Shown piece by piece: positions 52,558-60,607 of a stretch of 64,000 nt of DNA (position 1 is its first letter; every line of letters starts with the position of its first letter). Source of the DNA: JAPLJC01 sp963697965 (GTDB lineage: Bacteria > Desulfobacterota > Desulfobaccia > Desulfobaccales > 0-14-0-80-60-11); NCBI GenBank assembly GCA_963697965.1, contig OY969108.1, forward strand, positions 2,418,001 to 2,482,000, read 5' to 3'. The position numbers were made by a program, and so were the translations under genes. Under the pieces are notes generated by a model, which made no database searches, was not told the origin of the DNA, and saw only the letters and a list, made by a program, of their open reading frames with translations.

Positions 52558-52694
52558 CGCCCCGTTCTTTGCTTTTAGGTCAGGCCAGGGGTTGCGAGAA
52601 CCGGATCACAAGTCACCCCCCACTCAAGACATTTCACCTGGGGGCCAGAGGGGCTTATCCCACTGGCCCTTATTTTTTTCGAGTATAACCGGGG

Positions 52695-53030
52695 CTAAGG
52701 CCGGGAGAGCAGGAGCTGCAAATCCTGGAGCCCTTGTTGGGCGAGGCGCAGGGACTTCCGTAGCTGTTGCGGCTGAGGGACGTGAGGAGGCAGCGAGGTC
52801 CACGCCGGCGGCGCAGACGCCTGGGGGCCGGCTTGCATCTGGCTCAGTAAAAAGCTCAGTTCCCGGAGCAAATGGATATAGACCGCGCCCAGTGGTTCGG
52901 CGGTTTCCCGGGCCGCCGCAGGCGCCGCGGCACCCCCGCCGGACGCCTCCGACTGCTCCACCAGAGCCAGGGTTAACGGGAGCCTGGCAAGTTTGGTCGT
53001 CTTGCCGGCAAACTGTCTCTTTTTTCCCAT
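52695..53030 (-). CDS. possible small protein downstream of ParA
   Basis: A 111-residue frame starting MGKKRQFAGKTTKLARLPLT, rich in Ala, Gln, Leu and Pro and predicted helical. It overlaps the parA-like 3' end by 58 bases and has no clear ribosome binding site. It could be a partner of the ParA protein, but the composition may simply reflect high GC. I do not recognise it. Confidence 0.4.
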   Translation of the reverse strand: MGKKRQFAGKTTKLARLPLTLALVEQSEASGGGAAAPAAARETAEPLGAVYIHLLRELSFLLSQMQAGPQASAPPAWTSLPPHVPQPQQLRKSLRLAQQGLQDLQLLLSRP

Positions 53031-53791
53031 ATCTCTAAGAATTCGAGGGTGAGCTGCAGATAGTCCTGAGCCCCGGAACTTTTGGGCTCATAATCGAAGA
53101 TGGCCTTCTGGGCGATCTGGGCCTGATTCAAGGCCTCGTTTTTCATGATCATGGCCTTGAAGGTCTTCTCCCGGAAGGGCGCCAGTTGTTCCATGATATA
53201 ATCGTTGGTGATCCGATTCCGCTTATCATACATGGTGAGGAGGATGCGGAAGAAGTCCCCCTGAAACAACTCCTCCATGGTGAGGTTCTTGACCGTCTCC
53301 ACAGTGGTGAGCAGATCCGCCAGGCCGTCCAGAGAATAGCGGGAAATCTGGCAGGGAATGACGATGAAGTCGCAGGCGTACAGGGAATTGGTGGTGAGCA
53401 CCCCCAGGGACGGCGGGCAGTCGATGAGTACGAAGTCATAGTCCGCGTCTTTCAGGGCCTGGGCCAGGATGGCCTCCCGAAAGACCCGGCTGTAAACTTG
53501 CTCCGCCGCCCGGGCCAGATGAATCTGAGCTGGCGCCACCTCCAGCCCCAGAATATAGCTGGGCAGGGCCACCTGGCTGATGCTGGTGCGGGGGACGCTC
53601 ATCACCTCCGCCATGGAGGCGGTGATGCTGTCCGGGTCCACCCCGATGCCGATGGTGGTATGCCCCTGGGGATCCAGGTCAACGATCAGGGTGCGGTAAC
53701 CCTGGTAGGCCAGGCCGGCCCCTAAATTCAGGGCAGTGGTGGTCTTGCCGGTGCCGCCTTTCTGATTGATAACCGCTACCACGTGGGACAT
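52973..53791 (-). CDS. ParA/Soj-family ATPase
   Basis: A 272-residue ParA ATPase with the deviant Walker A motif INQKGGTGKTTTALN (starting near residue 8), LIVDLDPQGHTTIG (switch I), LIDCPPSLGVLT (Walker B) and IPCQISRYSLDGL. These proteins position DNA or protein complexes along the cell. No ParB gene or parS site is adjacent, so an orphan ParA (cargo- or pilus-positioning) is as likely as chromosome segregation. Confidence 0.88.
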   Translation of the reverse strand: MSHVVAVINQKGGTGKTTTALNLGAGLAYQGYRTLIVDLDPQGHTTIGIGVDPDSITASMAEVMSVPRTSISQVALPSYILGLEVAPAQIHLARAAEQVYSRVFREAILAQALKDADYDFVLIDCPPSLGVLTTNSLYACDFIVIPCQISRYSLDGLADLLTTVETVKNLTMEELFQGDFFRILLTMYDKRNRITNDYIMEQLAPFREKTFKAMIMKNEALNQAQIAQKAIFDYEPKSSGAQDYLQLTLEFLEIWEKRDSLPARRPNLPGSR

Positions 53792-54194
53792 GATGGGGCC
53801 TTCTCACCCTTGGACCATGGTCAACATGGCCCTGGGCCAAATGATAAAGGAAGGGGAAAGTTGCGTCAAGGAATATCTGGACCGGGAAGTGGTCCAAATA
53901 TGTGAAGATTTTCTCGCCCAGGGCGCCCTCCCGCAAGAGTTCTAGAAATTACCGAATCAGGGTGGCGTATTTCAGATGGTTTTCTACCCGGAGAGATTGC
54001 GCTTCGTGCCTTTCATCATAACGGAAACCTCTCCTTTGCCGCCTCTTCACCTTTCTGTTATCTTATCCTGATGGAACTGACCATGACCAGTTACGTGAAC
54101 CTGAGGTCAATGGCGGTGGTCGTTCTTTATCGGATGAAAAAACGGAATTCATCAGATTCGTTACCCATACAGTAATCGCCACTGAGAAACCGTT
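53792..54194. other. 403-bp gap with one possible short ORF
   Basis: A 42-codon plus-strand frame at 53817-53945 (MALGQMIKEGES inside, ending LAQGALPQEF) has protein-like composition but no strong ribosome binding site. Nothing else is seen. Confidence 0.3.
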
Positions 54195-55244
54195 ATGGAC
54201 CAGCGTGAGCAAAGGGTAGCCGTAGCTTTGAGCGGCGGGGTGGACAGCGCCGTGGCCGCGGCCTTGCTCAGCCAACAAGGGCTGCGGCCGCGAGCGGTTC
54301 ACCTGCTCCTGAGCGACGCCGGCCCTCCGGCCGCACATCTGGCGGCCCTGGCACTGATGTTGAATATTCCCCTCACCCGGGTGAACCTCCGGGAGGAGTT
54401 TGCCCGGCAGGTGGTGGACTATTTCGTCAGCGAATACTCCCGGGGCCGCACTCCCAATCCCTGCGTGCAGTGTAACGCGGCTATCAAGTTCGGCAGCCTC
54501 TGGCAACTGCTTAAGGCCCAGGGGCTGACCCGCCTAGCCACCGGCCACTATGCCCGGCTGCTTCCCGGGGCGGACGGGACCCTGGGACTATTCCGGGCCG
54601 CGGACCGCAGCAAGGACCAGTCCTATTTCCTCAGCCGCCTGCCCAGGGAGCTGCTGGCCAACCTCCTTTTTCCCCTGGGGGACCTGACCAAGGTGGAGGT
54701 GCGGCGCCGTTACCGGGAGCTGGGCTTGCCGGTCAATGACCAGTGTCCCGAGAGCATGGAACTCTGCTTTATCCCCCGGGGCCGTTACCAGGACTTCATA
54801 CGGTCCCGCCGCGGCCCGGGAATCCCGGGGGAAGTGGTGGACCTCGGGGGCCGGCTCCTGGGAAGGCACCGGGGTCTGGAGCATTACACCGTGGGCCAGC
54901 GCCGGGGGCTGGGGATTCCGGCCGGGGAACCGTATTACGTGGCGGCTATCCACCCCGAGAGCAACCGGGTGGTATTGGGCCGGCGCCAAGAGATCCTCTG
55001 CCGCGGCCTGCGGGCCGGCCGGGTCAACTGGCTCGTCCAGCCCCCCGGGGGCGATCTGGAGGCCCAGGCGGTTATCCGTCACCGCCACCCGGGGGTGGCG
55101 GCCCGCATCCGGCCCCTGGGTTCCGCGGCGCTGGAGGTGGTCTTTGCCGCGCCCCAATCAGCCGTGGCCCCCGGCCAGGCGGTGGTCTTCTATGAGGACG
55201 ACCGGGTCCTGGGCGGCGCCTGGATCGAGGAGCCGCTCAAGTGA
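54195..55244 (+). CDS. mnmA: tRNA 2-thiouridine synthase MnmA
   Basis: A 349-residue MnmA. ALSGGVDSAVAAALL is the PP-loop; TPNPCVQCNAAIKF holds the first catalytic Cys, LATGHYARL and KDQSYFL bind the tRNA region, and SMELCFIP the second catalytic Cys. It thiolates U34 of Lys, Glu and Gln tRNAs in the cytosol. The N-terminal domain is slightly short (AVHLLLSDAG instead of the usual longer loop). It precedes another tRNA-modification gene, separated by repeat DNA. Confidence 0.92.
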   Translation: MDQREQRVAVALSGGVDSAVAAALLSQQGLRPRAVHLLLSDAGPPAAHLAALALMLNIPLTRVNLREEFARQVVDYFVSEYSRGRTPNPCVQCNAAIKFGSLWQLLKAQGLTRLATGHYARLLPGADGTLGLFRAADRSKDQSYFLSRLPRELLANLLFPLGDLTKVEVRRRYRELGLPVNDQCPESMELCFIPRGRYQDFIRSRRGPGIPGEVVDLGGRLLGRHRGLEHYTVGQRRGLGIPAGEPYYVAAIHPESNRVVLGRRQEILCRGLRAGRVNWLVQPPGGDLEAQAVIRHRHPGVAARIRPLGSAALEVVFAAPQSAVAPGQAVVFYEDDRVLGGAWIEEPLK

Positions 55245-55252
55245 GTAGCCAG

Positions 55253-55292
55253 TAGTCAGTTATCGGTTATCAGTTATCAGTTATCAGTTATC
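55253..55292. repeat. AGTTATC tandem words
   Basis: Repeats of CAGTTATC/GGTTATC after mnmA. Similar words (CAGTTATCGG, GACTACTG) occur at 55481-55499 and 56912-56942, and CAGTTTTC words at 40797-40822. Confidence 0.7.
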
Positions 55293-55326
55293 CTTTCCCG
55301 CCTCAGAGTTTACTGGTTACTGGCAA

Positions 55327-55427
55327 CTGGAGACTTCTGCGAAAAACGACTTTGCCATTTATGAGATTCTTCGGTCACTTCGCTCCCCCAGAATGACAAA
55401 AATGGGGACTTTCGCAGAGGTCTCCAG
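55327..55427. mobile_element. MITE-like element, copy upstream of the MtaB-type gene
   Basis: Terminal inverted repeats CTGGAGACTTCTGCGAAA and TTTCGCAGAGGTCTCCAG bound a 101-bp core with TCTTCGGTCACTTCGCTC. A 104-bp copy lies at 56978-57081 on the other side of the gene, and homology extends into both flanks. Confidence 0.75.
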
Positions 55428-55533
55428 TCCCCAATGCCCGGTTATCTTTTTCTGCATTTGCCTTTACTGGCCACTGGCAACTGACTACTGACTACTGATG
55501 AAATAACCGCGCCGACCTGTTACAATCGGCTGC

Positions 55534-56913
55534 ATGCCAGCCACCAACCGCCCCGCGCCCCCTACCCCCCGCTTTTTCCGCGTCCTTACCTTCGGCTGCA
55601 AGGTGAACCAGTGCGACACCGCAGGCATGAGCCAGGAGCTGGCCGGCCGGGGCTGGCTCAGCGCCCCCCCGGGGGTGGTTGCGGACCTGCACCTGGTGAA
55701 CACCTGCACGGTCACCGGCCGCGCCGACCAGCAGGCCCGCCAGGCCATCCGCCGGCTATCCCGGGAATACCCGGCAACTCCCATCTGGGTCACCGGCTGT
55801 TACGCCCAGCGGGCGCCTCTGGAACTGGCGGCCCTGCCCGGGGTCCAGGCCGTGCTGGGCAACCGGGAAAAGGGCGAGCTGGCGGCATTATGGGAAAAGT
55901 TTGCTCCCGGCGCCCACCCGAAGCTTTGGGTCGATACCTGCCCTGGCCGCCAACCCTTTCGGCCCTGGGGGCTGCGGGGCTTTCCCGGGCACACCCGGGC
56001 CTGGCTCAAGATCCAGGAGGGCTGCAGCCACGGTTGCAGCTACTGCATCGTCCCCCAGGTGCGGGGGCCCCGTAGGAGCTGGCCGCCGGCCGGGGTCGCC
56101 GCGGCCCTAAGAGAACTGGCCGCCGCAGGTTACCAGGAGGTCGTCCTCACCGGCATCGACCTCGGTCAATACGGCCTGGACCTGAACCCTCCACTTGGCT
56201 TGGCCGGGCTGGTGCGGCGCCTGCAGGAAGACGGAGCGCCCTTGCGGGTGCGTCTCAGCTCCCTGGAACCACAGGAAGTGACCGGGGATCTCCTCACTGA
56301 ACTGGCTTCCTGGCGGAATTTCTGCCCCCATTTTCACCTCCCCCTCCAGAGCGGTTCCGCCTCCATCCTCAATGCCATGAACCGCCCTTACCTCCCCGGA
56401 GAATTCCGGGACCTCGTCCTGGAGATCGCCCGCCTTTTTCCGGAAGCGGCCCTGGGGCTGGACGTGTTGGTGGGCTTTCCCGGGGAAAGCGCCGCCGACT
56501 TCGAAGCGAGCCGTACCCTGGTTGCCTCTTTGCCGGTGACCTACCTGCACGTCTTCCCTTTCTCCCCCCGTCCCGGTACTCCGGCGGCGCGGCTGCAGGC
56601 GGTGCCCGGCCGGGAGCTCTCGCGCCGCGCCGGCATCATCCGGGAGCTGGGAAGGCAAAAAAGGCTGGCATTTATGCAGGGACAAACTGAGCGCCTGCGT
56701 GAGGTCCTGGTGGAAGGGCCGGCCCCGCAACCGGGCTGGCTTCAGGGTTTGAGCGACAATTACCTGCGGGTCGTCTTTCCCGGCCCGGCCACCTGGCGCA
56801 ATCGCCGCCTCCTGGTGCGCCTTCTCGGGATTAAGGAAGATCGGCTGCTGGGCGAGGCGCTGGCGGGACCCAATGAACCCGGCGAGAATCCCTCCCAGGG
56901 GCTAAGCTCTTAG
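55534..56913 (+). CDS. mtaB: MtaB-type tRNA threonylcarbamoyladenosine methylthiotransferase
   Basis: A 459-residue radical-SAM methylthiotransferase. The N-terminal cluster Cys are in LTFGCKVNQCDTAG, NTCTVT and VTGCYAQR; the radical-SAM motif is EGCSHGCSYCIVP; HFHLPLQSGSASILNAMNR and DVLVGFPGE follow, with a C-terminal TRAM-like domain. It converts t6A37 to ms2t6A37 in tRNA. The gene is bracketed by two copies of a roughly 190-bp repeat, and an 84-bp piece of a similar gene lies at 41946-42029. Confidence 0.9.
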   Translation: MPATNRPAPPTPRFFRVLTFGCKVNQCDTAGMSQELAGRGWLSAPPGVVADLHLVNTCTVTGRADQQARQAIRRLSREYPATPIWVTGCYAQRAPLELAALPGVQAVLGNREKGELAALWEKFAPGAHPKLWVDTCPGRQPFRPWGLRGFPGHTRAWLKIQEGCSHGCSYCIVPQVRGPRRSWPPAGVAAALRELAAAGYQEVVLTGIDLGQYGLDLNPPLGLAGLVRRLQEDGAPLRVRLSSLEPQEVTGDLLTELASWRNFCPHFHLPLQSGSASILNAMNRPYLPGEFRDLVLEIARLFPEAALGLDVLVGFPGESAADFEASRTLVASLPVTYLHVFPFSPRPGTPAARLQAVPGRELSRRAGIIRELGRQKRLAFMQGQTERLREVLVEGPAPQPGWLQGLSDNYLRVVFPGPATWRNRRLLVRLLGIKEDRLLGEALAGPNEPGENPSQGLSS

Positions 56914-56977
56914 TCAGTAGTCAGTTATCGGTTACCAGTTATCCTTTTCCGCCATAGGCTTTACTGGTACGTGGTAA

Positions 56978-57081
56978 CTGGAGACCTTCTGCGAAAAAAA
57001 CGACTTTGTCATTTATATGATTCTTCGGTCGCTTCGCTCCCTCAGAATGACAAAAATGGGGACTTTCGCAAAGGTCTCCAG
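56978..57081. mobile_element. MITE-like element, copy downstream of the MtaB-type gene
   Basis: CTGGAGACCTTCTGCGAAA and TTTCGCAAAGGTCTCCAG ends with the same core as 55327-55427. The flanks (TTACTGG upstream, GTTATCTTTTTCTG downstream) are also shared, giving direct repeats of about 190 bp. Confidence 0.75.
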
Positions 57082-57228
57082 TCCCCCCTGCCCAGTTATC
57101 TTTTTCTGTATTTGCCTTTACTGGCTACTGACTACTGGCTACTGGCTTTATAATATATCGATACAACTGAACCCCCTCTCACCTCTCGGAGACGACACCG
57201 GGTGCGGGGTGGTTTTGCCTGGATTTTC

Positions 57229-57329
57229 GTAGGGGCGGACCCATGTGTCCGCGCAGTAGGGGCGGGTTTAAAACCCGCCCCTACTGCCCACAGCTTCGGC
57301 AGGGGCGCACCCCTGGGTGCGCCCCCTAC
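57229..57329. repeat. three consecutive REP-like palindromes
   Basis: GGGGCGGACCCATGTGTCCG (57231-57250), GTAGGGGCGGGTTTAAAACC (palindrome 57256-57284) and AGGGGCGCACCCCTGGGTGC (57301-57320) stand side by side. No gene lies in 56914-57813. Confidence 0.8.
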
Positions 57330-57458
57330 AAGAACATTCGTACACCCTCACCCTGCCCTCTCCCTCCAAGGGGCAAGAGGGAAGGAGCTTGTAAATTCCA
57401 TGAATTGATTAGCTAGTGGGCATAGCTAAGCCTGCCGAACTCATCTCTAAAAAGTCAG

Positions 57459-57590
57459 GGAATCCCCCCCCTAAAAAACAGGGATTCCCCGATTTACAAG
57501 GCTAAAGAAATGCACCAATCTATGGGCAACATCTAATGCGGCTGCGGCGCCCAGGCGTCCCCATAATCTCGACTAAACACTGTAAAGGGG
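57459..57590 (+). repeat. TadE upstream repeat, copy A
   Basis: A GGGAATCCCCCC/GGGATTCCC hairpin, then GCTAAAGAAATGCACCAATC, ATGGGCAACATCTAATGCG and GCGCCCAGGCGTCC. Copy B, nearly identical, lies at 59998-60120 before the second TadE gene; a partial third copy is at 57745-57777. Confidence 0.8.
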
Positions 57591-57813
57591 GCTGCTCAGG
57601 GAGAGGTACTTTGGGGACCGCCCTGAGGAGCAAGTTCAATGACGCTGCCATCCTAACCGGGGTCTGAGGCCGTTTGGGCCCGAACTAACCAAAAGGAGGG
57701 CCCTGAGCCCCCAATTCTTTAAGGAGCGCTCCACCACAGTAGCTTCAGGCCCAGGCGTTCGTATCATCTCGATTAACCATTGCCTGGTTGCTCTGATGAA
57801 GGACGGTGTGGTT

Positions 57814-58260
57814 ATGTTAACAAAATTGCGGAAAGACCAGGAAGGTGCTGCGGCGGTGGAGTTCGCCCTCTGCCTCATCCCCTTGCTGCTCATCTTGGGC
57901 GGCATCATTGATTTTGGCCTATTCTGCAATATGCAAATGACAATCTCCTCCGCCAGTCGGGCTGGGGCCAGATATGCCACACTTTATACGGTAAATGCAA
58001 GCGGTCAACGCCTGGCGCCCATCAACCTTTCTCCCACGGTGTCATCCTATGTGACCACCAACTACTCCGGCCTCTTGCCCAGCAATGCCAATCTCCAGGC
58101 CACTCTAGGGGGGAGCGCCAAAACCTCGACTACTTCGGGAGCTTATCCGGTCACCGTCACGGTTACTGCCCAGTACCACTGGCTTCTTCTTGGTCATTTG
58201 GTACCCGGCCTCACCAATCCCCAGACCCTGAGTTCCACCGTGGAGATGTCATTGGAATAA
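57814..58260 (+). CDS. TadE-like pilus-assembly pseudopilin, first copy
   Basis: A 148-residue protein. The N-terminal segment DQEGAAAVEFALCLIPLLLI has the Glu-5-type prepilin core of TadE-like proteins, followed by GGIIDFG and one membrane helix; the rest is a beta-rich periplasmic domain. TadE/TadF are minor pseudopilins of the Flp pilus machinery. I chose the ATG at 57814, preceded by GAAGGACGG; another ATG lies at 57796. It is 12 bases before a TadG-like gene. Confidence 0.85.
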   Translation: MLTKLRKDQEGAAAVEFALCLIPLLLILGGIIDFGLFCNMQMTISSASRAGARYATLYTVNASGQRLAPINLSPTVSSYVTTNYSGLLPSNANLQATLGGSAKTSTTSGAYPVTVTVTAQYHWLLLGHLVPGLTNPQTLSSTVEMSLE

Positions 58261-58271
58261 AGGAGGCCCGG

Positions 58272-59525
58272 ATGCTTTGGGAGAAGGCGCGTTTGCACCG
58301 ACGAGCTAAGGATTTCATAGTTAACGAGTCCGGGGCCATTGCGCTGGTCATGGTCTTGGCCCTGGTGGCACTCATGGCGGCGGCCGCCCTGGCCGTCGAT
58401 TACGGGTATATGCTCGTGGTGCAGCGTCAGTTGCAAAATGCCGCCGATGCCGGGGCCCTGTCCGGGGCGGACGCCTTTGGATCAAACAGTCCGAACTCGC
58501 AAGCAGCCCAGACCGCGGCAACAACTGCGGCAACCGCTATAGTCACCGGTAATTATTGGGGCAATCAACAGTATTTGTCCTATTGCACGGTGACTCCTGG
58601 CTATTGGAGTTTTCTAAATAAGGGCTTTACTGGCACTACTTCTACCACTGCCACCCTCCCCACGCAAACCCCACCCGCAGTCTGGGCCGTCCAGGTGGTG
58701 GTGCCCAAGAGCTCCAGTAACAACGGCGGCCCCCTCCAGTTGATTTTTGGCCCCATCTTGGGGATAAAAACCGTTAACCTGAATGGCACCGCGGTGGCGA
58801 TGGTAACGTCCCCGTCGGTGACATTTTCTGTCCTGCAGACCGGCGGCAACAATATTAACGTAAACGGCAATGTCACCATTAGCGGGGGGAGTGTGGGGGA
58901 TAATGGGAACGGCTTAACACTTAATAGCGGTGATTCGGTGCCGGGGGGTGTATATGCCAACACCTCAATCTCCCCGACCAACAACAGTGGAATAAGTGTA
59001 GTGCAGAGTGTCGCCACCAATACCATGCTAGCGAATGCGGTCAGTGCTGCTACTACAACATTAAATGCTGACATAGCGTTAGCTAATAACACGTCAACTT
59101 ATTCAAATGTTGGTCAAATGTCAAGCACGACCATTTCAGGTACTCACACGGTGAACGTTGCGGACATCAACAGTATGCTCCTGACTAATCCCTACAGCCT
59201 TACCTTGAGCGCGGCTTCCAACGAGTCGTTTGTCGTCAGGGTTTCCGGCACTTTCACCCTTAACGCCAATACCAGCGTATTACTGAGCGGCGGCTTAACG
59301 GCGGCTAACGTAACTTTTATACCTACGGGCGGCGGTACCGTCATCATTGACAGCGGCTCCACCCTGAATGGCAGCATCCTGTCTGCGAGCAATTCCGTCA
59401 CCCTTAATAGCGGTGCCATCTTAAATGGCTCTATAATCACCGGCGGGCAAATTATGTTGGACACCGGGCCGACGGCACCTACCGGAAACTCCGGGTCAGC
59501 AAGCGGCTCTGCCTTGGTCCAATAA
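58272..59525 (+). CDS. TadG-like protein with ice-binding-like (DUF3494-type) C-terminal domain
   Basis: A 417-residue protein. Residues about 15-70 (SGAIALVMVLALVALMAAAA, then VDYGYMLVVQRQLQNAADAGAL) form the TadG/Flp-pilus TadE-like N-terminus. Residues about 290-405 (FVVRVSGTFTLNANTSVLLS, then AANVTFIP, LNGSILSASNSVTLNSGAIL, NGSIITGGQI) closely follow the repeat pattern of DUF3494 ice-binding or adhesion solenoids. The middle is Ser/Thr/Asn-rich. It would be tethered in the inner membrane or released to the surface. The fusion is unusual; the solenoid may bind surfaces rather than ice. Confidence 0.75.
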   Translation: MLWEKARLHRRAKDFIVNESGAIALVMVLALVALMAAAALAVDYGYMLVVQRQLQNAADAGALSGADAFGSNSPNSQAAQTAATTAATAIVTGNYWGNQQYLSYCTVTPGYWSFLNKGFTGTTSTTATLPTQTPPAVWAVQVVVPKSSSNNGGPLQLIFGPILGIKTVNLNGTAVAMVTSPSVTFSVLQTGGNNINVNGNVTISGGSVGDNGNGLTLNSGDSVPGGVYANTSISPTNNSGISVVQSVATNTMLANAVSAATTTLNADIALANNTSTYSNVGQMSSTTISGTHTVNVADINSMLLTNPYSLTLSAASNESFVVRVSGTFTLNANTSVLLSGGLTAANVTFIPTGGGTVIIDSGSTLNGSILSASNSVTLNSGAILNGSIITGGQIMLDTGPTAPTGNSGSASGSALVQ

Positions 59526-59602
59526 GTCGTCTCTATCTTTATGTAGGGTTGGTTCTCCGGGGAGCGCAGATCTCTTGGCAAGCTCCGGCGGCGCCTGGCC
59601 TT

Positions 59603-59882
59603 TGTGTGGGTGATTAACCTCAAGTCTTCCAAGCAATCTTGCCTGAGCTCGATGATCTTGAATCGTTCATCGGCCTGCCGTACCAGGAGAAAACCAACGT
59701 CCGAAGTGATCCTGGCGCCATGGAAATCTATCATGAGGGACCGGTTAAAATCCGGCCGCAGCACCTCTCTCCGGTTTTCACCACTAGCGAGCATCTTAAA
59801 AACCCCCAATTTGCTAAATATACCTCCTCATATCAAGTAGTTGTTGACCATATTCCCATTATAATTTGCGGCATAATCCAGG
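59603..59882 (-). mobile_element. IS1380-family remnant, copy 2
   Basis: On the minus strand the left end CCTGGATTATGCCGCA (59882-59867) is followed by GATATGAGGAGG and, from 59794, a frame MLASGENRREVLRPDFNRSL, then MIDFHGARITSDVGFLLVRQ, similar to copy 1. Recognisable transposase stops at about LEDLRLITHTK, the same place as in copy 1. The long minus frame beyond runs antisense through the TadG-like gene and is not real. Confidence 0.8.
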
Positions 59883-59997
59883 CTCATCATCTTAGACGAG
59901 GCTTCTCTGGATCGTTTTAGTTCTCCAAGTCCAGGGAATGATAGATTGAGAGACCGCTGCCAGCATTCCGGGGATGCCCCCCAACCTCTGATAAATT

Positions 59998-60124
59998 AGG
60001 GAATCCCCCCCTTAAAAAACAGGGATTCCCTGATTTACAAGGCTAAAGAAATGCACCAATCTATGGGCAACATCTAATGCGACTGCGGCGCCCAGGCGTC
60101 CGCATAATCTCGATCAATCATTGC
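59998..60124 (+). repeat. TadE upstream repeat, copy B
   Basis: Nearly identical to 57459-57590, including the GGGAATCCCC hairpin and GCGCCCAGGCGTCCGCATAA. It ends about 30 bases before the second TadE gene. It may carry the promoter or regulatory leader for both loci. Confidence 0.8.
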
Positions 60125-60152
60125 AGATTTTCTTATAAAGGGGAATTGGCGC

Positions 60153-60575
60153 ATGATGTGGCGAATCCGACGCGGCAAGCGGCAGGGGCAGCGGGATTCC
60201 GAGGGTGGGGCGGTGGCGGTGGAATTTGCCCTGATTCTTCCGTTCTTAGCCTTGATCCTCTGCGGGATTTTCGACATCGGAAATCTATACTACAATTATG
60301 ATCTCGTTAACAATGCGGCCCGGCAGGGGGCGCGGTTATTTGCTGTCGATATTTCCACTTCCACCCCTCCATACACCCTGGCGCAAATTACCACAAACCT
60401 TCAGAACAGCTATGGCAACCAGTTGAATGTCACCGCCAACCCAAACCCCCCAACCTCGGGAGGTAATGTTAAGGTCACAGTCACCGACAACGTAACCATA
60501 ATAACTCCGATAATTAGGCAGTTCTTCACAAATCCCTGTACGGTAGAAGCGACCTGCACTATGTACGTGGAATAG
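60153..60575 (+). CDS. TadE-like pseudopilin, second copy
   Basis: A 140-residue protein with the TadE-like core SEGGAVAVEFALILPFLALI and GIFDIGNLYYNYDLVNNAAR, one helix and a small periplasmic domain. AAAGGGG lies nine bases before the ATG; a second ATG follows directly. It is only distantly similar to the first TadE outside the helix. It precedes a second TadG-like gene by 33 bases. Confidence 0.85.
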   Translation: MMWRIRRGKRQGQRDSEGGAVAVEFALILPFLALILCGIFDIGNLYYNYDLVNNAARQGARLFAVDISTSTPPYTLAQITTNLQNSYGNQLNVTANPNPPTSGGNVKVTVTDNVTIITPIIRQFFTNPCTVEATCTMYVE

Positions 60576-60607
60576 TTTCTCCAATAGACGAGAGACGAGG
60601 ACCTTAT

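Noticed and set aside
54195..55244. MnmA as a fused or truncated paralogue
   Set aside because: Both catalytic Cys motifs and the PP-loop are present and the length is near normal, so it is taken as functional.
59192..59809. 205-codon minus frame as an intact transposase
   Set aside because: Only the first 65 or so codons match IS1380; the rest is antisense to the TadG-like gene.
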